Below are positions 25,778 through 33,894 of a stretch of 64,000 nucleotides of DNA, one piece after another. How positions within the stretch are numbered: position 1 is the stretch's first letter; each line of letters starts with the position of its first letter. The notes under the pieces were generated by a model. The model had not been told where the DNA came from, did no database searches, and worked only from the letters and a program-made list of their open reading frames with translations. This DNA is from RYN-111 sp963760125. Its GTDB lineage: Bacteria; Actinomycetota; Actinomycetes; Mycobacteriales; SCTD01. Location of the stretch: positions 124,001-188,000 of the forward strand of contig CAVXBV010000008.1 in assembly GCA_963760125.1 (NCBI GenBank). The letters are read 5' to 3'. The translations under genes and the position numbers were made by a program.

Positions 25778-26950
25778 CTAGCTGTCGGTGGAGAGGATGA
25801 GGCCGCTGGTGGGGACACCTGTGCCGGCGGTGACGAGGACGTTCTCGACCGCGGGCACCTGGTTGACCGAGGTGCCGCGGACCTGCCGGACGCCCTCGGC
25901 GATGCCGTTCATGCCGTGCAGGTAGGCCTCGCCGAGCTGGCCTCCGTGGGTGTTGATCGGGAGCCGGCCGCCGAGCTCGATGGCGCCGTTCGCGATGAAG
26001 TCCTTCGCCTCTCCTCGCTTGCAGAAGCCGAACTCCTCGAGCTGCTGCAGGACGAAGGGGGTGAAGTGGTCGTAGATCACCGCTGTCTGGATGTCCTCCG
26101 GGCCCACCCCGGACTGCTCCCAGAGCTGACGAGCGACCAGGCCCATCTCGGGCAGGCCGGCCAGGTCGTCGCGGTAGTAGCTGACCATCGACTGCTGCCC
26201 CTGCGCCGAGCCCTGCGCGGCGCCCGCGACGACCGCCGGCTTGTTCGCCAGGTCCCGCGCCCGCTCGAGCGTCGTCACGACGAGAGCCTGACCGCCGTCG
26301 GTCTCCTGGCAGCAGTCCAGCAGGTGGAGCGGCTCCACGATCCACCGGCTGTTCTGGTGGTCCTCGAGCGTGATGGGCTGCTCGTAGAACCAGGCCTTGG
26401 GGTTGGTCGCGGCGTGCTTGCGGTCCGCGACGCTGACCAGGCCGAAGTCGGCGGACGTGGCGCCGTACTCGTGCATGTAGCGCTGGGCGAACATCGCCAC
26501 CCACGAGGCGGGCGTCATGAGGCCGAAGCTGGAGACCCAGCTCATCGCGATGCCCTCGGAGGTCGGCTCGCCGCGGTGAGCACCCGAGCCGAACCGGTGC
26601 CCGGAGCGCTCGTTGAAGGCGCGGTAGCAGACCACGGTGTCCGCGACACCGGTCGCGACCGCGATCGACGCCTGCTGGACCGTGGCGCAGGCAGCGCCGC
26701 CGCCGTACCCGATCTTGGAGAAGAAGGTGAGATCGCCGAGGCCGGTGGTCTTGGCGACCTCGATCTCGGAGTTCGTCTCCATCGTGAAGGTCGTGAGGCC
26801 GTCGACCTCCTGCGGCGTCAGGCCCGCGTCGGCGATGGCAGCGAGGACGGCTTCCCCGGCGAGCTGCAGCTCGGAACGCCCGCTGTTTTTGGAGAACTCG
26901 GTGGCGCCGATCCCGACGATCGCGGTCTGCCGGGCGAAGGAGCGGCTCAT
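25778..26950 (-). CDS. ltp2: Steroid side-chain-cleaving aldolase subunit Ltp2
   Basis: A 390-aa thiolase-superfamily aldolase. With the DUF35 part of ChsH2 it releases propionyl-CoA from the C22 17-hydroxy side chain, leaving the 17-keto steroid. The match is nearly line by line: AIVGIGATEFSKNSGRSELQ, DGLTTFTMETNSEIEVAK, SKIGYGGGAACATVQQA, AYRAFNERSGHRFG-like (here CYRAFNERSG), QNSRWIVEPLHLLDCCQETDG, YDHFTPFVLQQLEEFGFC and AYLHGMNGIAEGVRQVRGTSVN. The Tyr-rich segment replaces thiolase chemistry. It overlaps chsH1 by ATGA, and the order chsH2-chsH1-ltp2 equals that of Rv3542c-Rv3540c. Confidence 0.95.
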   Translation of the reverse strand: MSRSFARQTAIVGIGATEFSKNSGRSELQLAGEAVLAAIADAGLTPQEVDGLTTFTMETNSEIEVAKTTGLGDLTFFSKIGYGGGAACATVQQASIAVATGVADTVVCYRAFNERSGHRFGSGAHRGEPTSEGIAMSWVSSFGLMTPASWVAMFAQRYMHEYGATSADFGLVSVADRKHAATNPKAWFYEQPITLEDHQNSRWIVEPLHLLDCCQETDGGQALVVTTLERARDLANKPAVVAGAAQGSAQGQQSMVSYYRDDLAGLPEMGLVARQLWEQSGVGPEDIQTAVIYDHFTPFVLQQLEEFGFCKRGEAKDFIANGAIELGGRLPINTHGGQLGEAYLHGMNGIAEGVRQVRGTSVNQVPAVENVLVTAGTGVPTSGLILSTDS

Positions 26951-27345
26951 GCCGAGACCTCGCAGGTGACCGTGGCGATGACGTGGTCGCCGAGGGAGTT
27001 GGACCCGCGGACGTCGACGGTGACGAGGCTTCCCTCCACCGCCGTGACCTCTCCGCGCATCGTCATCGTGTCGCCGGCGTAGTTCGGCACGCCGAGGCGC
27101 AGCGTAGAGGTCTTGATGACCGTCTGCGGGCCGAAGTAGTCCGTGACGTAGCGCAGGACGTAGCCGTTGCTGGTCAGGATGTTCGTGAAGATGGTCTTGC
27201 TGCCCTTGGCCTGCGCGGTGGCGACGTCGTGGTGCACGTCCTGGTAGTCGCGGGTCGCGATGGCAGTGGACACGATGTTGCGCACGCTGGCTTCGAGGAC
27301 CAGCTCGGGCAGCGTCGTGCCGACCGCGGTCTGGGTCGTGGTCAC
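26947..27345 (-). CDS. chsH1: Steroid enoyl-CoA hydratase subunit ChsH1 (MaoC-like)
   Basis: A 132-aa hotdog-fold subunit. With the MaoC domain of ChsH2 it forms the heteromeric hydratase that hydrates the 3-oxo-4,17-pregnadiene-20-carboxyl-CoA double bond. It contains the hydratase dyad region ATRDYQDVHHDVATAQAKG (Asp and His of the MaoC motif) and GPQTVIKTSTLRLGVPNYAGDTM. The GTG start at 27345 forms a GTGA overlap with chsH2 and the stop overlaps ltp2. Size and order match Rv3541c. Confidence 0.93.
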   Translation of the reverse strand: MTTTQTAVGTTLPELVLEASVRNIVSTAIATRDYQDVHHDVATAQAKGSKTIFTNILTSNGYVLRYVTDYFGPQTVIKTSTLRLGVPNYAGDTMTMRGEVTAVEGSLVTVDVRGSNSLGDHVIATVTCEVSA

Positions 27346-28283
27346 GCTGTCTCCTCGGTCGGGCGGAACGTCGGGCGGAGCTGACCGCCGGGCACCTTGG
27401 TGAAGGCGGCGTGGACGGGCTGTCCGACGTACGTCGCGTCGGGCTTCGCATCGGCCGCCCACTCGCTGACCAGCCGCACGCCCTCCTCCAGCTCGACCAG
27501 CAGGACCGTGTGGGGCAGCTCGACACCTGGCAGCTTCGGGTAGTGGTGGGTGACGTGGCTGTAGACGACGCCCTTGCCCGTGGAGACGGTGAAGCCCATG
27601 TCGGTGCTGCCGCAGGAGCGGCAGATCGGCTGCGGCGGGTGGTGCAGCTGGCCGCACGCCTGGCAGGTGCCGATGCGCAGCTCGCCCGCCTCGACGCCGT
27701 CCCAGAAGAAGGCGCTGTCGCGGCCGATGGCCGGAGTGGGGCGTTCGCCCACGGCGGGCGCAGGTGCGGGCGGCTTGAACTTCAGCAGGCGCATCCGGCC
27801 GATGCCGATGATCTCCTGCCCCACGAGGTACTCGTGGCGCACGGTCGTGAAGACCCCTGCGCCGAGCGCAGTCTGCTTCTCGGCGCTGAGGTCCTCGGCG
27901 ACCGAGCGCACGGAGACGACCTCACCGTGGACGAGTTCGCGGAGGTACTCGTGCTCGTAGTTGACCGCCACAACGCTGGTGTAGCCGGCCTCGTCGAGAA
28001 GTCGCATCACCTCGTCGTTGCTCCCGGCGTACTCGGGGCCACGCGGGGCATCCATCGTCCACGTCTGGAGCATCCCGGGAGGCGCGATCAGGTGGCCGCG
28101 CGTCGACGTGGCGAAGCTCTCGTCGAGGTACGCCGCGTTCTGGTCCCCCAGCGCCTGGCACCAGTGGTGGACCATCGGCAGGTTGACGGGGTCTCGCCCA
28201 ACCCGCGCGGGGCCCGGCTCACCGCCGAGATGGGCTCGTGCCTGGTCGAGCAGGGTGGGGCTGTTCGGAACAGCGTCGGACAC
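27342..28283 (-). CDS. chsH2: Steroid enoyl-CoA hydratase / DUF35 subunit ChsH2
   Basis: A 313-aa two-domain protein. Residues about 25-180 are a MaoC-like half (PVNLPMVHHWCQALGDQNAAY) that pairs with ChsH1. Residues about 190-310 are a DUF35 half whose zinc ribbon has CQACGQLHHPPQPICRSCG, followed by an OB fold; this half is the partner of Ltp2. GTG 28283 is preferred because AGGGAG lies 4-5 nt upstream; a TTG at 28298 reads through that site. It is the first gene of the 13-gene minus-strand run, 54 nt from the KstR-type box C. Product flow from hydration to retro-aldol cleavage is thus encoded by adjacent genes. Confidence 0.93.
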   Translation of the reverse strand: MSDAVPNSPTLLDQARAHLGGEPGPARVGRDPVNLPMVHHWCQALGDQNAAYLDESFATSTRGHLIAPPGMLQTWTMDAPRGPEYAGSNDEVMRLLDEAGYTSVVAVNYEHEYLRELVHGEVVSVRSVAEDLSAEKQTALGAGVFTTVRHEYLVGQEIIGIGRMRLLKFKPPAPAPAVGERPTPAIGRDSAFFWDGVEAGELRIGTCQACGQLHHPPQPICRSCGSTDMGFTVSTGKGVVYSHVTHHYPKLPGVELPHTVLLVELEEGVRLVSEWAADAKPDATYVGQPVHAAFTKVPGGQLRPTFRPTEETA

Positions 28284-28336
28284 GTGACTCCCTCGCAACG
28301 GATGTCCGGACCGTAACCACGGGCCGTCACCGGGTC

Positions 28337-28350
28337 AAGAACATGTTCTA
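28337..28350. promoter_or_regulatory. KstR-type operator, one mismatch (box C)
   Basis: AAGAACATGTTCTA differs from TnnAACnnGTTnnA only at the first base; the inner AGAACATGTTCT is a perfect palindrome. It lies 54 nt upstream of chsH2 in the chsH2-fadA5 divergent region. Confidence 0.75.
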
Positions 28351-28381
28351 GTTTTTGCTCATCTGAGGCTTGTCCAACGGC

Positions 28382-28395
28382 GAGAACACGTTCTA
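28382..28395. promoter_or_regulatory. KstR-type operator, one mismatch (box D)
   Basis: GAGAACACGTTCTA has one mismatch (first base) to TnnAACnnGTTnnA. It sits 33 nt upstream of the fadA5 ATG and 45 bp from box C, so each divergent promoter has its own site. Confidence 0.78.
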
Positions 28396-28427
28396 GTCTT
28401 AAGCCATCACCCACCGAGGAGAGCAAC

Positions 28428-29588
28428 ATGGCTGAGCCCGTCATCATCGAAGCGGTACGCACCCCCATCGGGAAGCGCAACGGCCAGCTGGCCGGACTGC
28501 ACGCCACGAAGATCCTCGGGGCTGCGCAGATCGAGGTCATCAAGCGCGCCGGGATCGACGCGAGCGTCGTGGAGCAGGCCATCGGCGGCTGCGTCACGCA
28601 GGCCGGTGAGCAGGGATCCAGCGTCACGCGCAACGCCTGGCTCGGCGCGGGGCTGCCCTGGACCACCGGGACGACCACCGTCGACTGCCAGTGCGGCTCG
28701 GCCATGCAGGCCAACCACATGATCGAGGGCCTGATCCTGTCCGGCGCGATCGACACGGGCATCGCCTGCGGCGTCGAGGCGATGAGCCGCGTGCCGCTGG
28801 GCGCGAACGTCATGAACGGCCCCGGCCGGTCGCACGATGACGACTGGGACCTCGACATGCCCAACCAGTTCGAGGCGGCCGAGCGCATCGCGAAGAACCG
28901 GGGCATCTCCCGGACCGACATCGAGGAGCTCGGCGTCCGGTCGCAGGCCCTCGCCAAGGCGGCGTGGGACGCCGGGAAGTTCGACCGCGAGGTCTTCGCG
29001 ATGGAGGCGCCGACGTACGACGCGGAGGGCAACGTCACCGGCACCCAGATCGTCGACCGCGACGGGGGCCTGCGGGACACCACCATGGAGGGCTTGGCCA
29101 AGCTCAAGCCCGTCCTCGAGGGCGGGATCCACACGGCCGGAACGTCGTCGCAGATCTCCGATGGCGCCGCGGCGGTGCTGTGGATGGACCGCGCCAAGGC
29201 CGAGGGTCTTGGACTGCGCCCCCGGGCCCGCGTCGTCGCTCGCGTGAACGTCGGCAGCGACCCCTACTACCACCTCGACGGACCGGTCGACGCGACGCGC
29301 GAGGTGCTGAAGAAGGCCGGCATGTCCATCAGCGACATCGACCTGTTCGAGTGCAACGAGGCCTTCGCCTCCGTCGTGCTGTCGTGGCAGCGCGTCCACG
29401 ACATCCCGATGGACAAGATCAACGTGAACGGCGGCGCGCTCGCCATCGGCCACCCCGTCGGCTCCACCGGCAGTCGGCTCATCGTCACCGCCCTGCACGA
29501 GCTCGAGCGGACCGACAAGCAGTTCGCGCTCGTGACCATGTGCGCGGGCGGCTCCCTCGCGCCCGCGACCATCATCGAGCGGCTCTAG
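28428..29588 (+). CDS. fadA5: Steroid side-chain thiolase FadA5
   Basis: A 386-aa degradative thiolase that removes acetyl-CoA or propionyl-CoA from 3-oxoacyl-CoA sterol intermediates. The match to FadA5 is strong: PVIIEAVRTPIGKRNGQLAG, IGGCVTQAGEQ, TVDCQCGS with the nucleophilic Cys at residue 89 (the Cys of CGS), YYHLDGPVDATREVL, ECNEAFASVVLSW, INVNGGALAIGHPVGSTGS and MCAGGS near the end. GAGGAG lies 5-8 nt before ATG 28428. It is monocistronic on the plus strand, divergent from chsH2, with KstR-type box D in its promoter and a hairpin terminator after it. Confidence 0.95.
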   Translation: MAEPVIIEAVRTPIGKRNGQLAGLHATKILGAAQIEVIKRAGIDASVVEQAIGGCVTQAGEQGSSVTRNAWLGAGLPWTTGTTTVDCQCGSAMQANHMIEGLILSGAIDTGIACGVEAMSRVPLGANVMNGPGRSHDDDWDLDMPNQFEAAERIAKNRGISRTDIEELGVRSQALAKAAWDAGKFDREVFAMEAPTYDAEGNVTGTQIVDRDGGLRDTTMEGLAKLKPVLEGGIHTAGTSSQISDGAAAVLWMDRAKAEGLGLRPRARVVARVNVGSDPYYHLDGPVDATREVLKKAGMSISDIDLFECNEAFASVVLSWQRVHDIPMDKINVNGGALAIGHPVGSTGSRLIVTALHELERTDKQFALVTMCAGGSLAPATIIERL

Positions 29589-29594
29589 GTCCCC

Positions 29595-29628
29595 GACGGC
29601 GCCGTGCCCTCGCGGGTGCGGCGCCGTC
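29595..29628. terminator. Bidirectional hairpin terminator between fadA5 and the MBL gene
   Basis: GACGGCGCCG (29595-29604) and CGGCGCCGTC (29619-29628) form a perfect 10-bp stem around a 14-nt loop, between two convergent genes that stop at 29588 and 29637. It can serve both strands. There is no clear U-run, as is common in high-GC actinobacteria. Confidence 0.75.
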
Positions 29629-29636
29629 GTGCTTAC

Positions 29637-30611
29637 TCAGGCCAGGCGCAGCTGGGTCGGGTGGCTCGCCTCCACGACGACCACACCCTGCAGCTCGAGG
29701 TGGCGGACGTGCGCCATCGTCTCGGCCAGGGCAGCGCGCAGCATCATCCGTGGCAGCTCGACCCACGGGCGGTTCCACGTCATCGCCTGGCACAGGGCCC
29801 ACGGAGTCAGGGGCCCTGAGGCCAGCGACTCCTTGATCTCGGCGAACCGCTCGTCGTGGTGGCCGAGCAGCTCGGCGACCCGACCGTCCACGTCGTGGAA
29901 CCGACCTCGGTGCGCCGGGAGAACCTCCAGCGGCTCCGCTCCGGTCAGGAGCCGCAAGGAGGCGAAGAAGTCGCCGAGCGGGTCACCCTCGGGCAGCTCG
30001 AAGCCGTACAGGCCGACGTGCGACGAGATGGTCTTGAGCAGGTGATCGCCGGTGAGCAGCCGTCCGTCGATGCGCAGGCACAGGTGACCGGGGGTGTGAC
30101 CCGGGGTGTGGAGCAGCTCCACGCGCCGGCCGCCCAGCTCCAGCACGGAGGTGTCCAGTGACCGGTCGGGCAGCTCGGGCACCGGCATGTGGAAGCCCTC
30201 CCCTGCGGCCTGCACCTCGTCGACGTCGCACTGCCCTGCTCCGGCCGCGAGCAGCTTCTCGGCCGTGTCCTTCCCGAACACCTCCGGGTCGTCGACCAGG
30301 ATCTCGCGGTGCCGACGCACCAGCTCGGTGTCGGCGTCGTGCAGGCCGACCCAGCAACCGCTGGCCTCGCGGACCCGGCCGACCAGGCCCAGGTGGTCGG
30401 GGTGGTGGTGGGTGACAAGGACGCCCTGCACCTCGGACACGTCGGTCCCGCAGGTCACCAGCCCCGCGGTGAGGTCGGCCCAGGAGGCGTCGTGGTTCCA
30501 GCCGGTGTCGACGAGGTAGGGCCCGTCGTCGGACTCGATGAGATAGGTCTGGGTCCAGCCGATCGGGTTGTCAGGGACGACCGTCGGCACGCTCCAGATG
30601 CCGGGGGCCAC
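29637..30611 (-). CDS. Metallo-beta-lactamase-fold hydrolase
   Basis: MBL-fold metal hydrolase, 324 aa from GTG 30611. Metal ligands are visible as VTHHHPDHLGLVG (HxHxDH), HTPGHTPGHLCL, TGDHLLKTISSHVG and PAHRGRFHDV. The fold is related to hydrolases of thioesters and lactones. The natural N-terminus seems to be in another frame: TTG 30666 reads MPPEPRPYVPKVQ, and removing one C near 30629-30633 joins it to RLSSVVAPGIWSV. So the gene is either broken by a one-base insertion or starts short at 30611. It ends the minus-strand trio with the AttH-like and kinase-like genes. Confidence 0.75.
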   Translation of the reverse strand: MAPGIWSVPTVVPDNPIGWTQTYLIESDDGPYLVDTGWNHDASWADLTAGLVTCGTDVSEVQGVLVTHHHPDHLGLVGRVREASGCWVGLHDADTELVRRHREILVDDPEVFGKDTAEKLLAAGAGQCDVDEVQAAGEGFHMPVPELPDRSLDTSVLELGGRRVELLHTPGHTPGHLCLRIDGRLLTGDHLLKTISSHVGLYGFELPEGDPLGDFFASLRLLTGAEPLEVLPAHRGRFHDVDGRVAELLGHHDERFAEIKESLASGPLTPWALCQAMTWNRPWVELPRMMLRAALAETMAHVRHLELQGVVVVEASHPTQLRLA

Positions 30612-30655
30612 GACGCTCGACAGGCGGCTGGACCTTCGGCACGTAGGGGCGCGGC

Positions 30656-31745
30656 TCAGGAGGCAACGTCGTCCCACGCCGTGAAGTACTGCGGGTGCGG
30701 TCCCATGGTCATGACCTCGAGCAGGCCCCAGCCCTCGCCGTCGTCCTGGTTCGTGGTGAAGCGCGCCAGGTGGTCCACGATCGCTCCGACGATCGGGACG
30801 TTCGCCGGGTCGTCGTTGGCGTAGGTGTGCTGCCTGCACGACGAGGTCCTCCCCGTGGTACATCCCGTGCCGCCAGTCGGCGTCGAAGCCGTACCCCGTG
30901 CCGCGGGCGAGGTGGACGCGCCGCAGGCACTCCCCCTCCAGCTCCAGTCCGTCGCGGAAGCGGACGGTGGCGCCCGTGACCATGCGGGTGCCAGGCGCGA
31001 AGCGGAGCTCGTGCTCCGGCCGACCGAGGTGCTCCACGCGACCGTCCGGGAACAGCCGCACGCCCTCCTCGAGCGCCCGGCGCCCGTGTCCGTCCTCCTG
31101 GCACATGTAGACGATCGTGCTGCTCGCGAAGCGCACGACGAAGTAGTTCCAGTAGAAGCCCGTCATCGCGGGCGCCGCGCCCGGCGGCTCGGGCTCGCCC
31201 ACCGCCCGCACGCCCCAGGACCGGTCCCGGTTGCCCCAGAAGCGGTCAGGGGTCACCTGCACGGTCGCGCCGTCCAGCAGGATCGAGCCGGTCCAGGAGC
31301 CGGTCTGCAGGAAGCGCATGGTGTTCATGGTCTGCCGGCCGTACGGCGTCTCCATGGTCATCCGGGGCTCCTCGTAGGCGGGGACGAACCCCTCCCAGGT
31401 GACGTCGAGCGCGAAGCCCTCGGTCTCCTCGCAGACGAAGCGCACCTTCTTCAGGCCCTCGATCACCTCGACGCGCAGCGGGCCCACCCGGGTGTCGAGC
31501 CGGTCCAGGCCCAGCGGTCGACTCGCCCTGACGACCGACTGCTCGGTGCCGCGGTTGACCACGCAGAAGGCGTCGGTGACGTTCAGGTTGGGGTACTGCC
31601 CGAGCCCGAAGATGACGAACAGGTCCTCGTCGCTGCCGTGCAGGTTGAAGTAGCAGCGGTCGTAGAAGTTGCGGTCGGTGGTCCCGACCGTCGCCATGGT
31701 CTCGGCGACCTGGTGGATGGGCAGCTCGTCCAGGGGGCTCAGCAT
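30656..31745 (-). pseudogene. AttH/CrtC-like (DUF7064/DUF7065-type) protein with a one-base frameshift
   Basis: The reading frame starts at ATG 31745 (one-base overlap with the kinase gene stop, TGATG) and runs MLSPLDELPIHQVAETMATVG through about residue 303. It then loses sense after GEDLVVQ. The neighbouring frame continues naturally (QHTYANDDPANVPIVGA, TNQDDGEGWGLLEVMTMG, HPQYFTAWDDVAS) to a TGA at 30656. Removing one G from CAGGCAG (complement of 30830-30836) restores a 362-aa protein. Without the repair, translation runs on into Arg-rich nonsense. The family is a beta-rich lipocalin/CrtC-like fold of unknown role, often found in steroid loci. Either a real lesion or a sequencing error. 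Confidence 0.7.
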
Positions 31746-32791
31746 CAGGAGGCTTCCTTCTCGTCCAGCATCTTCGCGGTCAGCAGGGTGGGGGCGTTGC
31801 TCTGTGCCATGTCGTGGTCCTCCGGGATGAGGCCCCAGTCCTTGAAGATGACCGCCAGCCGGCCCATGATCACGCAGAACCGGAAGCCGGCGAACAGCTC
31901 GTAGTAGTCGAACGCCTTGGCCGATCGGCCGCTCCTGCTCTCGAAGCGCTCGATCATCGCCTGCTTGGTCGGGAAGCCGGGAAGGCGCTCGACCCCCATC
32001 CCCTCGGCGTGGTGCCGGTCCAGGAACCACGTCCACGCGATGTCCTGGCTCGGCGAGCCGTAGCAGGCCATCTCCCAGTCGACGACGGCGAGCCGCTCAC
32101 CCTCGGGGCTGTACATCACGTTGCCGACGCGGGAGTCGCCCCAGCAGAAGACACGCCCGTCGTCCTCGGGCTTGTTCGCGGTGAGCCACGCAAAGGCCCG
32201 GCGGGCGACCGCAAGCTCCTCGGTCTGCTCGACGCCCGCCATGAAGCGCTCGTAGTAGTCGAGCTGCGCCTCGAGCCCGTCGAGCAGCGGGGGGAGGTCC
32301 AAGGTCGCCGGGTCGATCGCGGCGATGTCGGCGATGCTGTCGATCGCTCCCCAGAAGACCTTCTCCTGGACGTCGGGAGATGCCTCCTTGAGCCAACCGT
32401 CCATCGTGTACGGCGGGCTGTCCGGAGGGATCAGCCCGTCGACGAAGCCCATGACGAAGAACGGCGCCCCGAGCACGGCCGGGTCGGTCTCGTACCACCG
32501 CACCGTCGGCACCGGGACGTTCGTCTGGGCGGCAAGGGTCACCAGGATGTCGTGCTGCGCCTGGAAGGCCGCGTCCGGGAACAGGCTGTAGCCCGTGGGC
32601 GCGACGCGGACGACGAGCTTGTCGGTCTTCCCGGCGTACGTCGCGTCGACGATGATGGTCTCGTTGGAGAAGCCGGTCGCGCCAGGACCCGCGAACTCAC
32701 CGAGCTCGACGTCTGCTCCCACCTTCCCCGCGAGCCACTGCGCCAGTTGCTTGCGGGACTGCTCGATGTCGCGCTGCGCGGGGATCGGCAC
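31745..32791 (-). CDS. Phosphotransferase-fold (APH-like) protein
   Basis: A 348-aa kinase-fold protein (GTG start, AAAGGAG 8 nt upstream). The N-lobe shows GPGATGFSNETIIVDATY and VVRVAPTG. The catalytic loop is CWGDSRVGNVMYSPEG, in which Trp replaces the usual His before Gly-Asp; the Asp and Asn are kept. The metal loop VVDWEMACYGSPSQDIAW is intact. This is the ACAD10/11 N-terminal-type family. It leads a trio with the AttH-like and MBL genes behind KstR-type box E. A role on hydroxylated steroid acyl-CoAs is speculation. The other copy at 10113 has the standard HGD loop. Confidence 0.83.
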   Translation of the reverse strand: MPIPAQRDIEQSRKQLAQWLAGKVGADVELGEFAGPGATGFSNETIIVDATYAGKTDKLVVRVAPTGYSLFPDAAFQAQHDILVTLAAQTNVPVPTVRWYETDPAVLGAPFFVMGFVDGLIPPDSPPYTMDGWLKEASPDVQEKVFWGAIDSIADIAAIDPATLDLPPLLDGLEAQLDYYERFMAGVEQTEELAVARRAFAWLTANKPEDDGRVFCWGDSRVGNVMYSPEGERLAVVDWEMACYGSPSQDIAWTWFLDRHHAEGMGVERLPGFPTKQAMIERFESRSGRSAKAFDYYELFAGFRFCVIMGRLAVIFKDWGLIPEDHDMAQSNAPTLLTAKMLDEKEAS

Positions 32792-32824
32792 GGGGACGGC
32801 TCCTTTGTCGGTGTGAGGCGAACC

Positions 32825-32838
32825 TAGAACGTGTTCTC
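32825..32838. promoter_or_regulatory. KstR-type operator, one mismatch (box E)
   Basis: TAGAACGTGTTCTC fits TnnAACnnGTTnnA except for the last base. It lies 34 nt upstream of the kinase-like gene start and just before the stop of the LLM gene (32840), so it serves the kinase-AttH-MBL operon. Confidence 0.75.
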
Positions 32839-32839
32839 G

Positions 32840-33805
32840 TCAACGAGCAAGGGTGGCGAGCTCGGCGAGCGCGTCCACCCCCACCGCGTACGGCGTGGAG
32901 AGAGCCACGCGGTCGCACCGGGCGAACCGGCGACGCAGCCCCTGCGCCACCTCGGCCGGGCGACCCACCAGCGCGATGGCGTCCACGACCTCGTCGGGAA
33001 CGGCGGTGGGGAGCGCACCCCAGTCGCCGGCTCGCGTGAGGTCGCGCAGGCGCACCTGCAGGTCCCCCCAGCCGTGCACGTCGAGGACCGGCCGGTAGGC
33101 GGGCGTGCTCCCGTAGAACGCGATGAGACCGCGGACCGCGGTGCGGGCGCTGTCCACCTCCTCGTCGGTCAGGCCGACGCCCACGATCGCCTGCCCGATC
33201 ACCGGGAAGCCCTCGGGGATGTGCGCGAAGGTGATCTCCGCCAGGGAGCGCTCGGAGCAGAAGGGGTGGATCAGCAGGCCGTCGGCGACCTCGACCGCCA
33301 TCGCCGTCATCTTCGGACCCAGGGCCCCGACGAGGATCGGCGCCGGCGGCGCAGGGCTCGGGACGAACAGGGGCGGGCAGTAGGTGTGCCGCGTCCACCG
33401 GCCCTCGAAGGCGAGGGGCTCCCCGGTGGCCCAGGAGTTCTGGATGGCGCGAAGGGCGAGGACCCACTCCCGCAGCTGCCCCACGGGCGACTCCCACGTC
33501 GCGCCGAACCGCTCGGTGACGTGCTTCTTGATCTGCGTCCCGAGGCCCAGGCTGAACCGGCCCCCGGACGCCCGCTGCAGGTCCTGGGCTAGGTAGGCCA
33601 GGTGCATGGGTGAGCGCGGCAGGGCGATGGCGAGGTTCGTGTACAAGTCGAGGCCGGTCGAGGCGACTGCCGCAGCGCCGAGCGGGAGGAACGGGTCGCC
33701 CGGTCCCTCGTAGGTGAAGACCCCGGCCACGCCGGCCTGTTCGAGGTCACGCACCACCGAGGCGATCCCGGCAAGGTCAGCGTCGAGCCGCACATCGATC
33801 CGCAT
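32840..33805 (-). CDS. LLM-class (luciferase-like) F420-dependent oxidoreductase
   Basis: A 321-aa TIM-barrel oxidoreductase. ATG 33805 is preferred over 33823 because the domain starts MRIDVRLDADLAGIASV and GGGAGGG precedes it. Family segments: GVAGVFTYEGPGDPFLPLG, YTNLAIALPRSPMHLAYLAQDLQRASGGRFSLG-type core (about residues 58-90), LGTQIKKHVTERFGATW and ILVGALGPKMTAMAVEVADGLLIHPF. It resembles F420-dependent enzymes of sterol loci such as Rv3520c (recollection). It is divergent from the ferredoxin gene, with KstR-type box F between them. Confidence 0.83.
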   Translation of the reverse strand: MRIDVRLDADLAGIASVVRDLEQAGVAGVFTYEGPGDPFLPLGAAAVASTGLDLYTNLAIALPRSPMHLAYLAQDLQRASGGRFSLGLGTQIKKHVTERFGATWESPVGQLREWVLALRAIQNSWATGEPLAFEGRWTRHTYCPPLFVPSPAPPAPILVGALGPKMTAMAVEVADGLLIHPFCSERSLAEITFAHIPEGFPVIGQAIVGVGLTDEEVDSARTAVRGLIAFYGSTPAYRPVLDVHGWGDLQVRLRDLTRAGDWGALPTAVPDEVVDAIALVGRPAEVAQGLRRRFARCDRVALSTPYAVGVDALAELATLAR

Positions 33806-33826
33806 GCCAGGACCCTCCCACAAAAT

Positions 33827-33840
33827 GAGAACAGGTTCTA
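33827..33840. promoter_or_regulatory. KstR-type operator, one mismatch (box F)
   Basis: GAGAACAGGTTCTA has one mismatch (first base). It sits 22 nt from the LLM start and 54 nt from the ferredoxin start, where one site could cover both divergent promoters. Confidence 0.75.
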
Positions 33841-33894
33841 GCCATCACCGGCCTGGGTGCGTTACGTTTTCGACCCGGCGCAACTGGAGGTCAC

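Noticed and set aside
29637..32036. A single 799-codon open frame that would fuse the AttH-like and MBL proteins
   Set aside because: The middle is Arg-rich text with no domain character, while the neighbouring frame continues the AttH-like protein to a proper stop; the fusion results from two frameshifts.
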